From BOG-908 sp963850605 (GTDB lineage Bacteria > Pseudomonadota > Alphaproteobacteria > Acetobacterales > Acetobacteraceae), in contig CAWKLX010000002.1 of assembly GCA_963850605.1 (NCBI GenBank), forward strand, positions 186,001 to 250,000: a stretch of 64,000 nucleotides of DNA, in the 5' to 3' direction. Below the pieces are notes generated by a model, which was given only the letters and a program-made list of their open reading frames with translations, was not told the DNA's origin and did not search any database. Every line of letters starts with the position of its first letter. The stretch's first letter is position 1. The translations under genes and the position numbers were made by a program. This document shows, piece after piece, positions 42,703-52,189 of the stretch.

Positions 42703-44034
42703 CCTTTCGGCCTGGGCAACGTTTGCGTTGTCACCGGCTGGGCACGCGCCTGCGCCGCATCATTTCATGATCATGGACGCGCTGGAACGTTTGGCGCGGG
42801 GGAGACGACCAACCTGATGGTGCTGATGCCGCCAGGTGCGGCAAAAAGCACATATGCCAGCAAGTTGTTTCCCGCCTGGTGGATGGCGCGCAGGCCGTGC
42901 GATGCGGTGATCGCTGCATCCCATACGGCAAACCTCGCCAACCATTTCGGCCGTGGTGTTCGTGGTTTGCTGGAGGAGCATGCCGTGCGCCTGGGCGTGA
43001 CCCTGTGCGAGGACTCGCGGGCGGCGACCAGGTTCACGACGACACAGGGCGGCGAGTATTTTGGGATTGGGATAAACGGCGCGGTGACGGGCCGGCGCGC
43101 CGACCTCGCGTTGATCGACGATCCTGTCGCCTCCTCCGTGGATGCGGAGAGTTTTTCGGCACGAGAAAAACTTTGGGATTGGTTTCGTTCGGAGCTGACG
43201 ACGCGGATGAAACCGCACGGTCGCATGGTGCTGGCGATGACGCGATGGCATTGCGACGACCTGGCTGGCCGGCTTATCGAACATGGCGGCTGGGAAGTAC
43301 TGCGCCTGCCGGCGCTCGCCGAAGTGGGGGACCCACTGCGTCGCCAACCTGGCGAGGCGTTGTGGCCAGAATTGAGCACGAAGGCTGCTCTGGAAAATCG
43401 GCGAGTTTTCATGGGGGAACGCCACTTTTGTGCTTTGTATCAGCAGGCCCCCTTGCGTGAAGGTGGGCAGCTATTCGAGGCACAGAGGTTGCGTATCGTT
43501 GACACAGTGCCGGACGGCGCTGCGGTCCGTGCTTGGGATCTGGCTGGAACCGCGGGCGGTGCGGGCGACCCTGATTGGACGGTGGCTTTGAAGCTGGTGC
43601 GTGACGCTTCTGGCGCCTGGTTCATCGATGACGTGATTCGCTTTCGCGGGGTGGCGGGCGAGGTAGCTAGTCGGATGAAGGCAACAGCGATGGCGGACGG
43701 GGTTGGTGTTACAATCGGGCTACCGCAGGATCCAGGTCAGGCAGGGAAGAGTCAGGTTATGTTCCTGACCCAGGTTTTGGCGGGTTACCGTGTGGTGGCG
43801 ACCCCTGAGACGGGATCGAAGTCGGTACGTGCCATGGGCGTGGCTGCGCAGATGGCGGCGGGGACGGTCAGCATGCGGCGTGCCGCGTGGAACAATGTCT
43901 TTATCGATGAAATATCCAGCTTTCCACACGGCCGCAAAGACGATCAGGTAGATGCGCTGTCGCGGGCTTTTTCTATGCTGTTGGAGGCGCACACGCCAGC
44001 ACGTTTTGCGCGGCTGCCCTATTCCAACCGGTGA
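42644..44034 (+). CDS. phage terminase large subunit, frameshifted near the N-terminus
   Basis: Starts at ATG 42644 (MISVREAVRERDLRRG), reads LSAWATFALSPAGHAPAPHHFMIMDALERLARG, then must shift by one missing base in the G-run near 42805-42812 to continue TTNLMVLMPPGAAKSTYASKLFP. This holds the Walker A-like PPGAAKST, Walker B region ADLALIDDP, and nuclease domain acidic residues (AWDLAGTAGG, DDQVDALSRAF). It is the packaging motor. The indel separates the first ~55 residues from the ATPase core. Confidence 0.85.
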
Positions 44035-44092
44035 CTGTGATCGCTCCGCGGACGGTGTCTTTGCTGCTCTGGATGTTCGAACGAGGTGCACG

Positions 44093-45484
44093 GTGTTTGG
44101 GACGATTTCCGGACTGACTGACTATGACTCGGAGTATCCTGAGCGAGCAAGGCGTCTCACTCTCTATCGTAAAATACTGGAAGGTACGTTTTACGACGTG
44201 CTGCCGTACGAATTTCATCAGGAACGTACCGATAGTGGCGATTACATCCCGTTGAGACAACGCAAGCCTTCCGTTCGGTATGGGCTGGCACGTCTCGTTG
44301 TCGAGGACAGCGTCGCGCTGTTATTTAGCGAGGGACACTTCCCGACATTTGAGTCTCCTGATCCGGCGGTACGCGATGTACTGGCGGCGTTTGTTCGGGA
44401 GGTTCGTCTCAATGCTGTGATGATCGATGCTGGCCTGCGAGGCAGTGTCGGCTCTGTTGCGCTGCTTTTCCGTGTTCTGAAGGGGCGAGCCTTCGTCGAT
44501 GTACTCGAGACGGTTCACCTGACGCCGGCTTGGGACGCCGGAGAACCTGATTCGCTGATCAGCGTGGTCGAGCAATACAAAGTCAAAGGGTCGGCTATGA
44601 TCTCTGCGGGTGTTGCCGTCAGCGACCCCGGCGCGGTGTATTGGTTCAGGCGTGTCTGGGACACGACGGCAGAACGGTGGTTTCATCCGGTCGCCGTGGG
44701 TGATACCGGGGAATTTGTTGAAGACGTGGAGCGTACCGTACACCACGGTCTGGGCTTTGTCCCTATTGTATGGATACGCAATCTGCCGGGCGGCATTTGT
44801 CCCGATGGTGCCTGCACGTTTCAAGGTGCAATCGATATCGGGATCGAGATCGACTATCAATTGAGCCAGGCGGGGCGGGGGCTAAAGTATAGTAGCGATC
44901 CCACCCTGCTCATTCGCGAGCCGGCCGGCTTGGATGGAACAATGGTGCATGGCGCCGCTAATGCTCTCGTTGTGAGTGAAAAGGGTGATGCCAAGCTGCT
45001 TGAAATAGGAGGTACGGCCAGTCAAGCGGTGATCGAGTATGTTCGTATTCTGCGGGATCTTGCTTTAGAGAGCCTGCACGGTAATCGCGCTGATCCGCAA
45101 CGCCTTGCCACGCCGGCAAGCGGCCGCGCATTGCAACTCATGAATTAAGGTCTGTTGTGGCTGGCTGATAACTTACGCATCAGCTACGGTCAGTCCGCAC
45201 TCGTACAACTCGGACGCATGTATCTGAGAGCTAGCACAATCTACGCTATGCGCTTGGAGGGACGTGCGGTGCCGGCACTCAATGTGCAGGCACCCATCAG
45301 CCTACGATGGCCGGACTGGTACGCCGCGGACACCCTCGACACGCAGCGAGCGGCCGATACGCTGATCGCGCTTGTAGAAGCCGGACAAATGTCGCGGGAG
45401 ACCGCGTTACGAGTCATCGCCGGCACATACGACATTGAGGACGTGGCTGCCGAGTTGCGGCGTATAAAGGAGGAGAGAGCATGA
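44093..45484 (+). CDS. phage portal protein with internal stop codon
   Basis: From GTG 44093 (RBS GAGG) the protein starts MFGTISGLTDYDSEYPERARR and runs 351 codons to LQLMN, then TAA at 45146-45148. The same frame continues GLLWLADNLRISYGQSALVQLGRMY to 45484, clearly the rest of the portal (about 463 aa in total). A single C-to-T change from CAA would explain the stop. The C-terminal crown region is thus separated from the wing and clip. The scaffold gene overlaps the end by four bases. Confidence 0.8.
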
Positions 45485-45876
45485 GCGAGCCGGACGATGG
45501 CCCGCAGGACGCAATGGCCACTTTAAAGGCCCGAGCGGACGCGTTGGAGGAGCAGTTGCGACAGGTTGAGGCCAGTAGCGCGCGGCGGCTACGCGAAGCC
45601 GAGTTGCAGGCAGAGGCCATGCGGGCTGGGATTATCGACATCGATGGATTGCGGCTCATCAATCCGGAGGTGATGGCGGCGTTGCCCGGTCGTGACTTCC
45701 AGGCGGCTGACATAGTGGGGCAGCTGCGGCGTGATAAGCCGTGGCTGTTCGTGGCCGCCAGTTCGAGCAGTACACAGACCACGCCCGCCACGACGGCAAC
45801 CCGCACGCGCTTGGCGATGGATATGTCGGTCGAGGAGTGGCGGACGGCGCGTGCTGCCTTGCTACGTCGTCGATAG
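45481..45876 (+). CDS. putative capsid scaffolding protein
   Basis: 131 aa. The N-terminal half is a coiled coil (ATLKARADALEEQLRQVEAS and following), then DIDGLRLINPEVMAALPG and a basic C-terminus (EEWRTARAALLRRR) typical of phage scaffold proteins. It lies between portal and major capsid gene. Start ATG overlaps the portal stop (ATGA). Confidence 0.6.
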   Translation: MSEPDDGPQDAMATLKARADALEEQLRQVEASSARRLREAELQAEAMRAGIIDIDGLRLINPEVMAALPGRDFQAADIVGQLRRDKPWLFVAASSSSTQTTPATTATRTRLAMDMSVEEWRTARAALLRRR

Positions 45877-45946
45877 ACAACACCCTCGCGGTCTATGTTC
45901 GTGGCTACCTACACCAGCTTACTCTCGACCTCGTTTGGAGACATTC

Positions 45947-47275
45947 ATGGGTATTTCGAACTTTCCTGCGGCGCTTCAGCCAATCATTCAGCAGGGCTTT
46001 CTTGAGCGCGAGTTTCAGCAAGCTCTCCGGTCTCGGATCGGCTACCGAGCCTGCGCTGATCGCGAAGAGTTTGCCGTAGGCATTGGCGAAACTCTGACCA
46101 AGACGCGGGCGGGATTGAAGCCGGCCGTGACGACACCGCTGGCGGCGGCAACAAATACGAACCTGGATAACGGCCTGACACCAGGAAGCTGGAATGTGGA
46201 GCAGTTCACGTTGACGCTGAACCACTATGCCGCGACTACCGACCTGAATATGGTCACCAGTCGCGTCGGCATAGCAAGCTTATTCTTGCAGAACGCCTAT
46301 GTAAACGGCGAACAGGCAGCGCGCAGCCTGGACGATTTGGCCCGCAATGCTCTGTTCGGGGCGTATTTCGGCGGCAATACGCGTGTTCGCACGAGTTTGG
46401 GGAGTGCGGGACCGAGTGTCGCGGTCGACGACGTCAGAGGTTTTCTGAGCGCCTTCGTGAATGGAGTGCAACAGGCGGTCGGTCCGGGGAACCCATTGGC
46501 CGTGACGGTAGGGTCTAATATCTATACTCTTCAGGCAGTTACTGTGGACGCCACGAACGTCTCCACGGCTCCCAGCGGACAAAGTGGCGTATTGACGTTC
46601 ACGAGCAACGTTTCGGTGCAGGACGGCACGGCGGGCAATACAGTTCAGGCGGCAACGGCTTCATTGATCCTGCGGCCGAACGGGCGCGGAAATACATCTC
46701 TGATCCAGGCCGGTGACACGCTTTCCATGACAAATGTCTTGGACGCGGTCGCCGATTTGCGTGTCAACGCGGTGCCTGATATTGACGGGGCATATAACTG
46801 CTATCTGGACCCAATTAGCGCCCGGCAATTATTTGCCGACCAGGACTTTCAGCGATTGTTTATCGGCTCGACTTCGGCTAATGAAATATTTAGACCTGGT
46901 CAAGGTGTGATCAACGAGTTTCTTGGGCTACGCTTCGTTCTTACGACCGAGTCTTATGTCCAGCCGCACCCAACGCTTGCTGGGGCCATTGTTCGACGAC
47001 CGATCATCGTCGGCCAGGGTGCGCTGATTGAGGGCGACTTCGCCGGTATGGCAGCCGACGACGTAGCGCCGAAAGACTCGATTGTGTCTCTGGTCGATAG
47101 TGTGTGCATGGTAACACGTGAACCGATCGATCGTCTGCAGCAAATCATCGCACAGTCTTGGTATTGGATTGGTGGCTTTTGTGCACCGTCCGACACAACC
47201 ACGAACAGCCTTACTGTTCCAACAGCGACGAATGCGGCGTTCAAACGCGCGGTCATGATTGAGCATCTGGGCTAG
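45947..47275 (+). CDS. major capsid protein
   Basis: 442 aa from ATG 45947 (RBS TGGAG). Its position after the scaffold and its size fit the major capsid protein. Visible features: helical N-terminal arm (GISNFPAALQPIIQQGFLEREF), NLDNGLTPGSWNVEQFTLTLN, an inserted beta domain around residues 160-240, and GAYNCYLDPISARQLFADQDFQRLF. There is no protease gene, so as in P22-like systems maturation without cleavage is plausible. Confidence 0.75.
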   Translation: MGISNFPAALQPIIQQGFLEREFQQALRSRIGYRACADREEFAVGIGETLTKTRAGLKPAVTTPLAAATNTNLDNGLTPGSWNVEQFTLTLNHYAATTDLNMVTSRVGIASLFLQNAYVNGEQAARSLDDLARNALFGAYFGGNTRVRTSLGSAGPSVAVDDVRGFLSAFVNGVQQAVGPGNPLAVTVGSNIYTLQAVTVDATNVSTAPSGQSGVLTFTSNVSVQDGTAGNTVQAATASLILRPNGRGNTSLIQAGDTLSMTNVLDAVADLRVNAVPDIDGAYNCYLDPISARQLFADQDFQRLFIGSTSANEIFRPGQGVINEFLGLRFVLTTESYVQPHPTLAGAIVRRPIIVGQGALIEGDFAGMAADDVAPKDSIVSLVDSVCMVTREPIDRLQQIIAQSWYWIGGFCAPSDTTTNSLTVPTATNAAFKRAVMIEHLG

Positions 47276-47404
47276 GTGCTCGGTCGACTTCATCGTAAGG
47301 TGAAAGATCTCGATATCCCGCGACACGGACCGAGCGTGTAAATCCCGGCCCGCGGGAGGCGACTACTCGATATTTGTCGCGCTGCACATACATGGAGACG
47401 CTTG

Positions 47405-47779
47405 ATGTTCACGGATCAGCAGAAGACTGACATTCGTCGCTTCTGCGGATATGCCGCCTATGGTGCCTCGCCCGCAGGCAATCTGGGGTGGCGTTTCTAC
47501 ACGGCCTACGGGCTTCTGGAGTATCGAATAAACAATCTGTCAGCGGCAGAGATGGCAGTCGTTCTTGGATACCTCGGTACGTTGTCACAGTTGGAAGTCG
47601 CAGTTCCCAGCGCGAGCGAAAACCTCGATACCGAGATCGCGGCAAGTTGGACCCACAATCCGAGTGAGATAGCGGACAGGCTGCATCTGCTCGATGAGTG
47701 GCGCCGCCGTCTGTGTAGCTTCCTCGGCATACCCGCCGGTGGGGGATTGACGCGGGCGGGCTTGAGCTTGGTGGTATGA
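47405..47779 (+). CDS. phage head-tail region protein, 124 aa
   Basis: Starts at ATG 47405 (MFTDQQKTDIRRFCGYAAYG). Helical protein with LGWRFYTAYGLLEYRINNLS and LLDEWRRRLCSFLGIPAGG. The position directly after the capsid gene suggests a head-completion or adaptor protein. Not recognised more precisely. The stop overlaps the next start. Confidence 0.65.
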   Translation: MFTDQQKTDIRRFCGYAAYGASPAGNLGWRFYTAYGLLEYRINNLSAAEMAVVLGYLGTLSQLEVAVPSASENLDTEIAASWTHNPSEIADRLHLLDEWRRRLCSFLGIPAGGGLTRAGLSLVV

Positions 47780-48396
47780 TGGATGTCGTTCGCCTACAGG
47801 ACCGCATATCTTTCGGAATGGGCGCGGCGGCCCGACGACTCGGTTCGGCATGCACGGTATATAGACCATCTGGCAGTGATCAGCCCCTGGGCGAGCATAA
47901 CCGAGTCATCGAATTGCCTGTAGCCTTTTCGCCATTTGGGCGTGGTATGACCGGTGGTCGAGCTGCGGTGGTATGGGAGGCGACTTTCGACAGCCACTAT
48001 ACATACGAGGGAGATTACCTTGTCGCGGCTGGGGGCAAGTTCTTCGTCGCGATGCAACGGCCTGCCTGCCCGGTCAGGTGCGTGCTGACCAATCGCATCA
48101 TCACAATCAGCCGTCCCGCTTTTGCGGCGCAAGGTGGCTATAACGGGCTGCATAGCGCGGGTGCCATCGTAATCCTTAACAACTGGCCTGGGTATCTGGA
48201 TGGCGGTCAGGGCGGGGTATTCTCTGATCACGGACCCGTTGTCCAGACCAGCCGAGTACTGCTTCTGCCAAGACTTCCGAGCGCTGTTGAAGTTGCCGAT
48301 GTCATTACGGACGACATGGGTGGCAGTTGTACCGTTGTATGTGCCGAGCAGAATGCTATGGGCTGGCGCGTTTTGGCACGGGCTGTGACTCCCTAG
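47776..48396 (+). CDS. phage head-tail region protein, 206 aa
   Basis: Starts at ATG 47776 overlapping the previous stop (ATGATG). Beta-rich: VYRPSGSDQPLGEHNRVIELP, YTYEGDYLVAAGGKFFVAMQ, VVQTSRVLLLPRLPS. Similar mid-size proteins sit between capsid and tail genes in myoviruses. A neck or stopper role is inferred from position only. Confidence 0.6.
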   Translation: MMDVVRLQDRISFGMGAAARRLGSACTVYRPSGSDQPLGEHNRVIELPVAFSPFGRGMTGGRAAVVWEATFDSHYTYEGDYLVAAGGKFFVAMQRPACPVRCVLTNRIITISRPAFAAQGGYNGLHSAGAIVILNNWPGYLDGGQGGVFSDHGPVVQTSRVLLLPRLPSAVEVADVITDDMGGSCTVVCAEQNAMGWRVLARAVTP

Positions 48397-48459
48397 GTAA
48401 CGTCGCCACAGCCACACGCAAGCGGGCACTCATCGATGTAAGACCAGCAGGAGCGACAC

Positions 48460-49269
48460 TTGGCCGATGTAAGCGATGTGGAGACTGCCCTGGTTACGGC
48501 GGCTCTCGATGCTCTGTATCCGGCGGGCATCAATCAACCAAGCCGTTTTGGTTCGCCTGTTCGAGTTTTTCGCGGTGCGCCTGCCACGGCCACACTTGAA
48601 CGCGATCTTGCTAAGGGTGTCTCCAATCTCAATGTGTTTTCGGTCCCAGACACAACGCGCAACACGACGCGCTGGTCCCCTATTCAGGAGGTTGCGGCCG
48701 GACTGCCGACCTTGTCAGCCGAGGATGACGGCGTGTCGGTCAGTTTTTCTGGCGTAGCAGGGGCCGGGCAAGTCTCTGGCATAATAGCGGATGAACAAGC
48801 CTTTGTGTATCGAGGGAATTCGAACGATACGCCTGCACTCGTTACGGCAGTTTTGGCCGCTGCCATTGGCGCGATACGTCCTTGCCTGCTGTCCGGCTCT
48901 ACTCTGACTATCCCTGGAGCTTACCGACTGATCAGTCGTGTTGTAGCCGACGGTACAAGTAGTCGAGAGGTGTCCAGGCAGGAGCAGAGTTTTTGTATTG
49001 GCATTTGGTGCTCAAATCCCGAGTGTCGTGATCTTATTGCAGGCCAAATTCATTCTTCATTGTGTGAGACGGCTTTTCTCCCGTTTCGGGATGAAACATG
49101 TGGTCGGCTTCGATATCGTTCGACATCCAGCTTCGATACGTACCAATCATTTCAGGTGTATCGGCGTGATATTGTATTTGATGTCGAGTATAGCACAGTC
49201 GTTGTTGTCCCTGCGCCTTCCATGTTGTTCGGCGACTTAACCTGGTCCGGTGCGACCATATATATATGA
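48460..49269 (+). CDS. putative tail terminator/completion protein, 269 aa
   Basis: TTG 48460 with RBS AGGAG seven bases upstream. The N-terminus ADVSDVETALVTAALDALYPAG and PVRVFRGAPATATLERDLAKG match the pattern of phage proteins placed just before the sheath, which handle tail termination. The C-terminal SFQVYRRDIVFDVEYSTVVV is beta-rich. Assigned by pattern and position. Confidence 0.55.
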   Translation: MADVSDVETALVTAALDALYPAGINQPSRFGSPVRVFRGAPATATLERDLAKGVSNLNVFSVPDTTRNTTRWSPIQEVAAGLPTLSAEDDGVSVSFSGVAGAGQVSGIIADEQAFVYRGNSNDTPALVTAVLAAAIGAIRPCLLSGSTLTIPGAYRLISRVVADGTSSREVSRQEQSFCIGIWCSNPECRDLIAGQIHSSLCETAFLPFRDETCGRLRYRSTSSFDTYQSFQVYRRDIVFDVEYSTVVVVPAPSMLFGDLTWSGATIYI

Positions 49270-49279
49270 GGAGCAAAGC

Positions 49280-49444
49280 ATGGACAGAGTGCTTGTAGTG
49301 TTGAACCCATTCGAGGATTTCAAAATTGGGGATATGATAGTTGAGGACGAGGCGGCGGGAAGCGTGCTGGCCGACGAGCACAGGCACCGGGCGGTGAGTG
49401 TGGCAGTGCAGGCGCCGATCGGCGCCGAGCCCGAGGAGATCTAA
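49280..49444 (+). CDS. small phage protein before the sheath, 54 aa
   Basis: Starts at ATG 49280 with GAGGAG RBS. Acidic protein, DRVLVVLNPFEDFKIGDMI and ending IGAEPEEI. Two bases before the sheath start, so translationally linked. Similar tiny genes of unknown role precede sheath genes in related prophages. Confidence 0.6.
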   Translation: MDRVLVVLNPFEDFKIGDMIVEDEAAGSVLADEHRHRAVSVAVQAPIGAEPEEI

Positions 49445-49446
49445 AC

Positions 49447-51018
49447 ATGCCAATTTTTCAGCAGGGTTCGCTGAACACAACAGGGTTGGTTGTGCCAGAC
49501 TTGTATGTTCAGATTGTGGCGCCGCAGAATCTCGTGCTGAACGGGGTTCCGACAAACGTGATCGGAGCGGTTGGCACGGCTTCGTGGGGCCCCGTGAATC
49601 AGCCGGTGGCGGTTGGCACTATGGCTGACTACGCGACGAGCTTTGGTCCTGTTCTTGCCAGAAAGTACGACATGGGCACGACCGTTGCGACGGCCGTCCA
49701 GCAGGGCGCCAGTAACTTTCGTTGCGTCCGGGTCAGCGACGGTACGGATGCAGCGGCGAATACTACCATAGGTTTGGTGACCGGAAGCTTTGCGCTATTA
49801 CTGTCGGCGCGCTATACGGGAACGTTGGGCAACAGCGTAACGTTCACGCTCACGCCGGCCTCGGTGCAAGGGCAATGGCAAGCAACAGTATCGATGCCGG
49901 GACGGGCACCGGAGGTGTATCGCAATATAGCCGCCCCTACTCCGGCAGCGTTCTGGCAAAACCTCGCAACGGCGATCAATGTCGGAAACGGGCCATTGCG
50001 TGGACCCTCACAGATCGTGGTTGCGACCGTCGGATCCTTAACAGGTACTCTGCCGATGGCGTTCGGCCCACAGAGCCTGTCGGGGGGCACTGATGGCGCG
50101 GGTTCAATTCAATCGGCGATGATGATTGGGCAAGATGTGGTGCCGCGGACCGGCATGTATTGCTTGCGATCGCAGCAATGCGGAATTGGCGTATTGGCCG
50201 ATTTGGACGACTTTACCCAGTGGACGACTCAGGCGGCATTTGGGCTCTCGGAAGGGGTCTATATGATCCTCGTCTCGCCGGCAGGCCAAGCGATCTCTTC
50301 AGCAGTGACATTGAAGCAGACGGCCGGACTGGATAGCTACGCGGCCAAACTGATGTTCGGCGATTGGGTGTTTTGGAACGATCAGACGAATGGTGTTTTG
50401 CGTCTGGTTTCACCGCAAGGGTTCGTGGCCGGGCGACTTGCCAACCTCTCGCCCGAGCAGTCCAGCTTGAATAAGCCGCTTTATAGCGTCGTCGGCACGC
50501 AGCGCTCTGGCGTACCGGGCAGTGGTCAGACAGCGACCTACAGCGACGCCGAACTGCAACTGCTGTTCCAGAATGGCATCGACGTCATAGCAAACCCACA
50601 GCCTGGCGGGACATACTGGGGGGTTCGGTGTGGCCATAACACATCTTCTAATCCGGCCACCGATGGCGACAATTATACTCGGCTGACAAACTACATTGCA
50701 GCGACCCTGGCTGCAGGCATGGGACAGTATGTAGGCCAAGTCATCAATGCTGGTCTGTTTCAACGCATACGTTCGACGCAGCTAAGCTTTCTGCAAAACC
50801 TGTTTTCGCAGGGTATATTGGGAAGCAGTGACGGATCTGCGCCGTATTCCGTTATTTGCAACGCGAGCAACAATCCCCCGGCACGCACGAGCCTGGGGTT
50901 TGTGCAGAGCGATGCGCAGGTTCAGTTCCAGAGCATAAACGAGAAGTTTGTCGTGAACGTGGAAGGTGGACAGACCGTAATCGTTCAACGCCAGGTGCTA
51001 CCGACCGGCATTGCCTGA
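49447..51018 (+). CDS. contractile tail sheath protein
   Basis: 523 aa. N-terminal LYVQIVAPQNLVLNGVPTNVIGAVGTASWGP is the sheath opening, followed by a variable middle domain (about 100-220), then LADLDDFTQWTTQAAFG, VSPQGFVAGRLANLSPEQSSLNKPL, and a C-terminal FVNVEGGQTVIVQ-like strand (EKFVVNVEGGQTVIVQRQV) that forms the inter-subunit handshake. Defines the element as myovirus-like. Confidence 0.88.
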   Translation: MPIFQQGSLNTTGLVVPDLYVQIVAPQNLVLNGVPTNVIGAVGTASWGPVNQPVAVGTMADYATSFGPVLARKYDMGTTVATAVQQGASNFRCVRVSDGTDAAANTTIGLVTGSFALLLSARYTGTLGNSVTFTLTPASVQGQWQATVSMPGRAPEVYRNIAAPTPAAFWQNLATAINVGNGPLRGPSQIVVATVGSLTGTLPMAFGPQSLSGGTDGAGSIQSAMMIGQDVVPRTGMYCLRSQQCGIGVLADLDDFTQWTTQAAFGLSEGVYMILVSPAGQAISSAVTLKQTAGLDSYAAKLMFGDWVFWNDQTNGVLRLVSPQGFVAGRLANLSPEQSSLNKPLYSVVGTQRSGVPGSGQTATYSDAELQLLFQNGIDVIANPQPGGTYWGVRCGHNTSSNPATDGDNYTRLTNYIAATLAAGMGQYVGQVINAGLFQRIRSTQLSFLQNLFSQGILGSSDGSAPYSVICNASNNPPARTSLGFVQSDAQVQFQSINEKFVVNVEGGQTVIVQRQVLPTGIA

Positions 51019-51064
51019 TCTTCACGCTTTCAAAACGGGCAATTAAAACGAGGGATACTAAGCG

Positions 51065-51493
51065 ATGCCTATAAATGCATTTTCGATAGGGCGGGATTGC
51101 CAACTCGTCGTTATGGGACCGCAGGGCCGCGTCGATCTGACGTATGTGACCGGGTTTGAGAGCCGGCAGCTTACTCAGTCCATCCGGCTGGATCGCCTGG
51201 ATGGCGTGCCGATGGGCGCTGAGCTGCCGAAAGGATGGCAGGGCAGCTTCGATGTGGAGCGCGGCACCAGCGCGGTCGACGATTTCATCGCGTCGGCAGA
51301 GCAAAGCTTCTTGAACGAAGGCGTGCTCCCGGCCGGGACAGTTTATCAATACGTGACTGAAGTGGACGGCTCTGTGTCTACTTATCAGTACAGTGGAGTG
51401 GTATTTAAGTTGGTGAATGCAGGCAGTTGGAAGGGTGACTCGAGCGTGAAGCAGCGGCTCGAGTTTTTCGCCACTCAGCGGCAGCGCGTCTGA
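51065..51493 (+). CDS. tail tube protein
   Basis: 142 aa following the sheath gene. NAFSIGRDCQLVVMGPQGRVDL, then RLDGVPMGAELPKGWQGSFDVERG and GSWKGDSSVKQRLEFFA fit the tube fold of Hcp/gp19-like proteins. Its stop overlaps the start of the tail chaperone gene. Confidence 0.78.
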   Translation: MPINAFSIGRDCQLVVMGPQGRVDLTYVTGFESRQLTQSIRLDRLDGVPMGAELPKGWQGSFDVERGTSAVDDFIASAEQSFLNEGVLPAGTVYQYVTEVDGSVSTYQYSGVVFKLVNAGSWKGDSSVKQRLEFFATQRQRV

Positions 51494-51834
51494 TGACCAC
51501 CGCAGTTGAGGCTCTCAGCGGTGCTCCGATTCCTCGTAGCGTTCGAGATGAGTTTGGGCGTGAGCTGTCGTTGCGTGATCTATCGGCACTCGATCGATTG
51601 CGTTTGTTCAAGGCTGTCGGGCCGTCGCTCTCACAAAACACGGCATATCTTGGCATGGCGATGCTGGCCATGTCAGTGACGGCAGTCGACGGTGTTCCGA
51701 TCCCGGCGGCAACGACGGAAGCACAGATCGAAGCAATTGTGGCAAAGTTAGGAGATTCGGGTATCGCGGCCGTCGCTGATGCTCTGGCCGGCGTTGATGA
51801 GCAGGTGATGGACGGCACGCATTTGGGAAACTGA
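51493..51834 (+). CDS. tail assembly chaperone, G-type product
   Basis: 113 aa, ending LGN at TGA 51832-51834. Helical; SVRDEFGRELSLRDLSALDRLRLFKAVGPS is typical of the G-like chaperone before the tape measure. The last three codons hold the GGGAAAC slippery heptamer that should give a longer G-T fusion in a fraction of ribosomes. Confidence 0.75.
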   Translation: MTTAVEALSGAPIPRSVRDEFGRELSLRDLSALDRLRLFKAVGPSLSQNTAYLGMAMLAMSVTAVDGVPIPAATTEAQIEAIVAKLGDSGIAAVADALAGVDEQVMDGTHLGN

Positions 51835-52001
51835 GTAGGCACCCTGATCTTGTAGATCCGTTGTATTTGGTCAGGAATGGGGTGCCTTTCGACATTGCGT
51901 TCTCGTTGTCTTTGAATGAGCGGGCTGCCTGGGTTGTGGCTCTGGGTGAGCTTGATGGACATATTTACGACTGGCAAACCCGATGCTGGACTTCTTCCTG
52001 A
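51493..52001 (+). CDS. tail assembly chaperone, GT-type -1 frameshift fusion
   Basis: A -1 slip at 51825-51831 joins the 113-residue G part to LSRHPDLVDPLYLVRNGVPF and further to DIAFSLSLNERAAWVVALGELDG, ending DWQTRCWTSS at TGA 51999-52001 (about 169 aa). The extension matches the small tail proteins that carry PFDVAFSLD..ERLAWVVALGxLDG in related prophages. It has no start codon or RBS of its own near 51835, supporting expression by frameshifting. Confidence 0.75.
51825..51831 (+). promoter_or_regulatory. GGGAAAC slippery heptamer for -1 frameshifting
   Basis: In the G frame it reads G GGA AAC immediately before the TGA stop. After a -1 slip it reads GGG AAA C, keeping good codon-anticodon pairing. 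It is one base different from lambda's GGGAAAG in the equivalent gene pair. Confidence 0.8.
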
Positions 52002-52189
52002 CATTGCCGTTTGTCCTATTCAACCAAGCTAGTCTAAATCATTCAATTTGTAAGATGGTCGGCGGAGTAGCCGGTCAGAGTATCATACTTCCGTGCATGC
52101 AGCGGAACGCGCCCAGCGCGCAACTGACTTCGGCGCGCGGTCCAATACGAGTAGCGCAGTTCTGACCATTGTCTCGCGGGAGTAGTGCT

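Noticed and set aside
42800..42815. Programmed -1 frameshift in terL at the G-run
   Set aside because: The shift direction would fit, but programmed frameshifting is not known in terminase genes and other indels in this window occur in similar contexts; a lesion or sequence error is more likely.
51983..52165. 60-codon hydrophobic ORF between the GT chaperone and tape measure
   Set aside because: No RBS, overlaps the GT end, and no family pattern beyond a hydrophobic start; too weak to call a gene.
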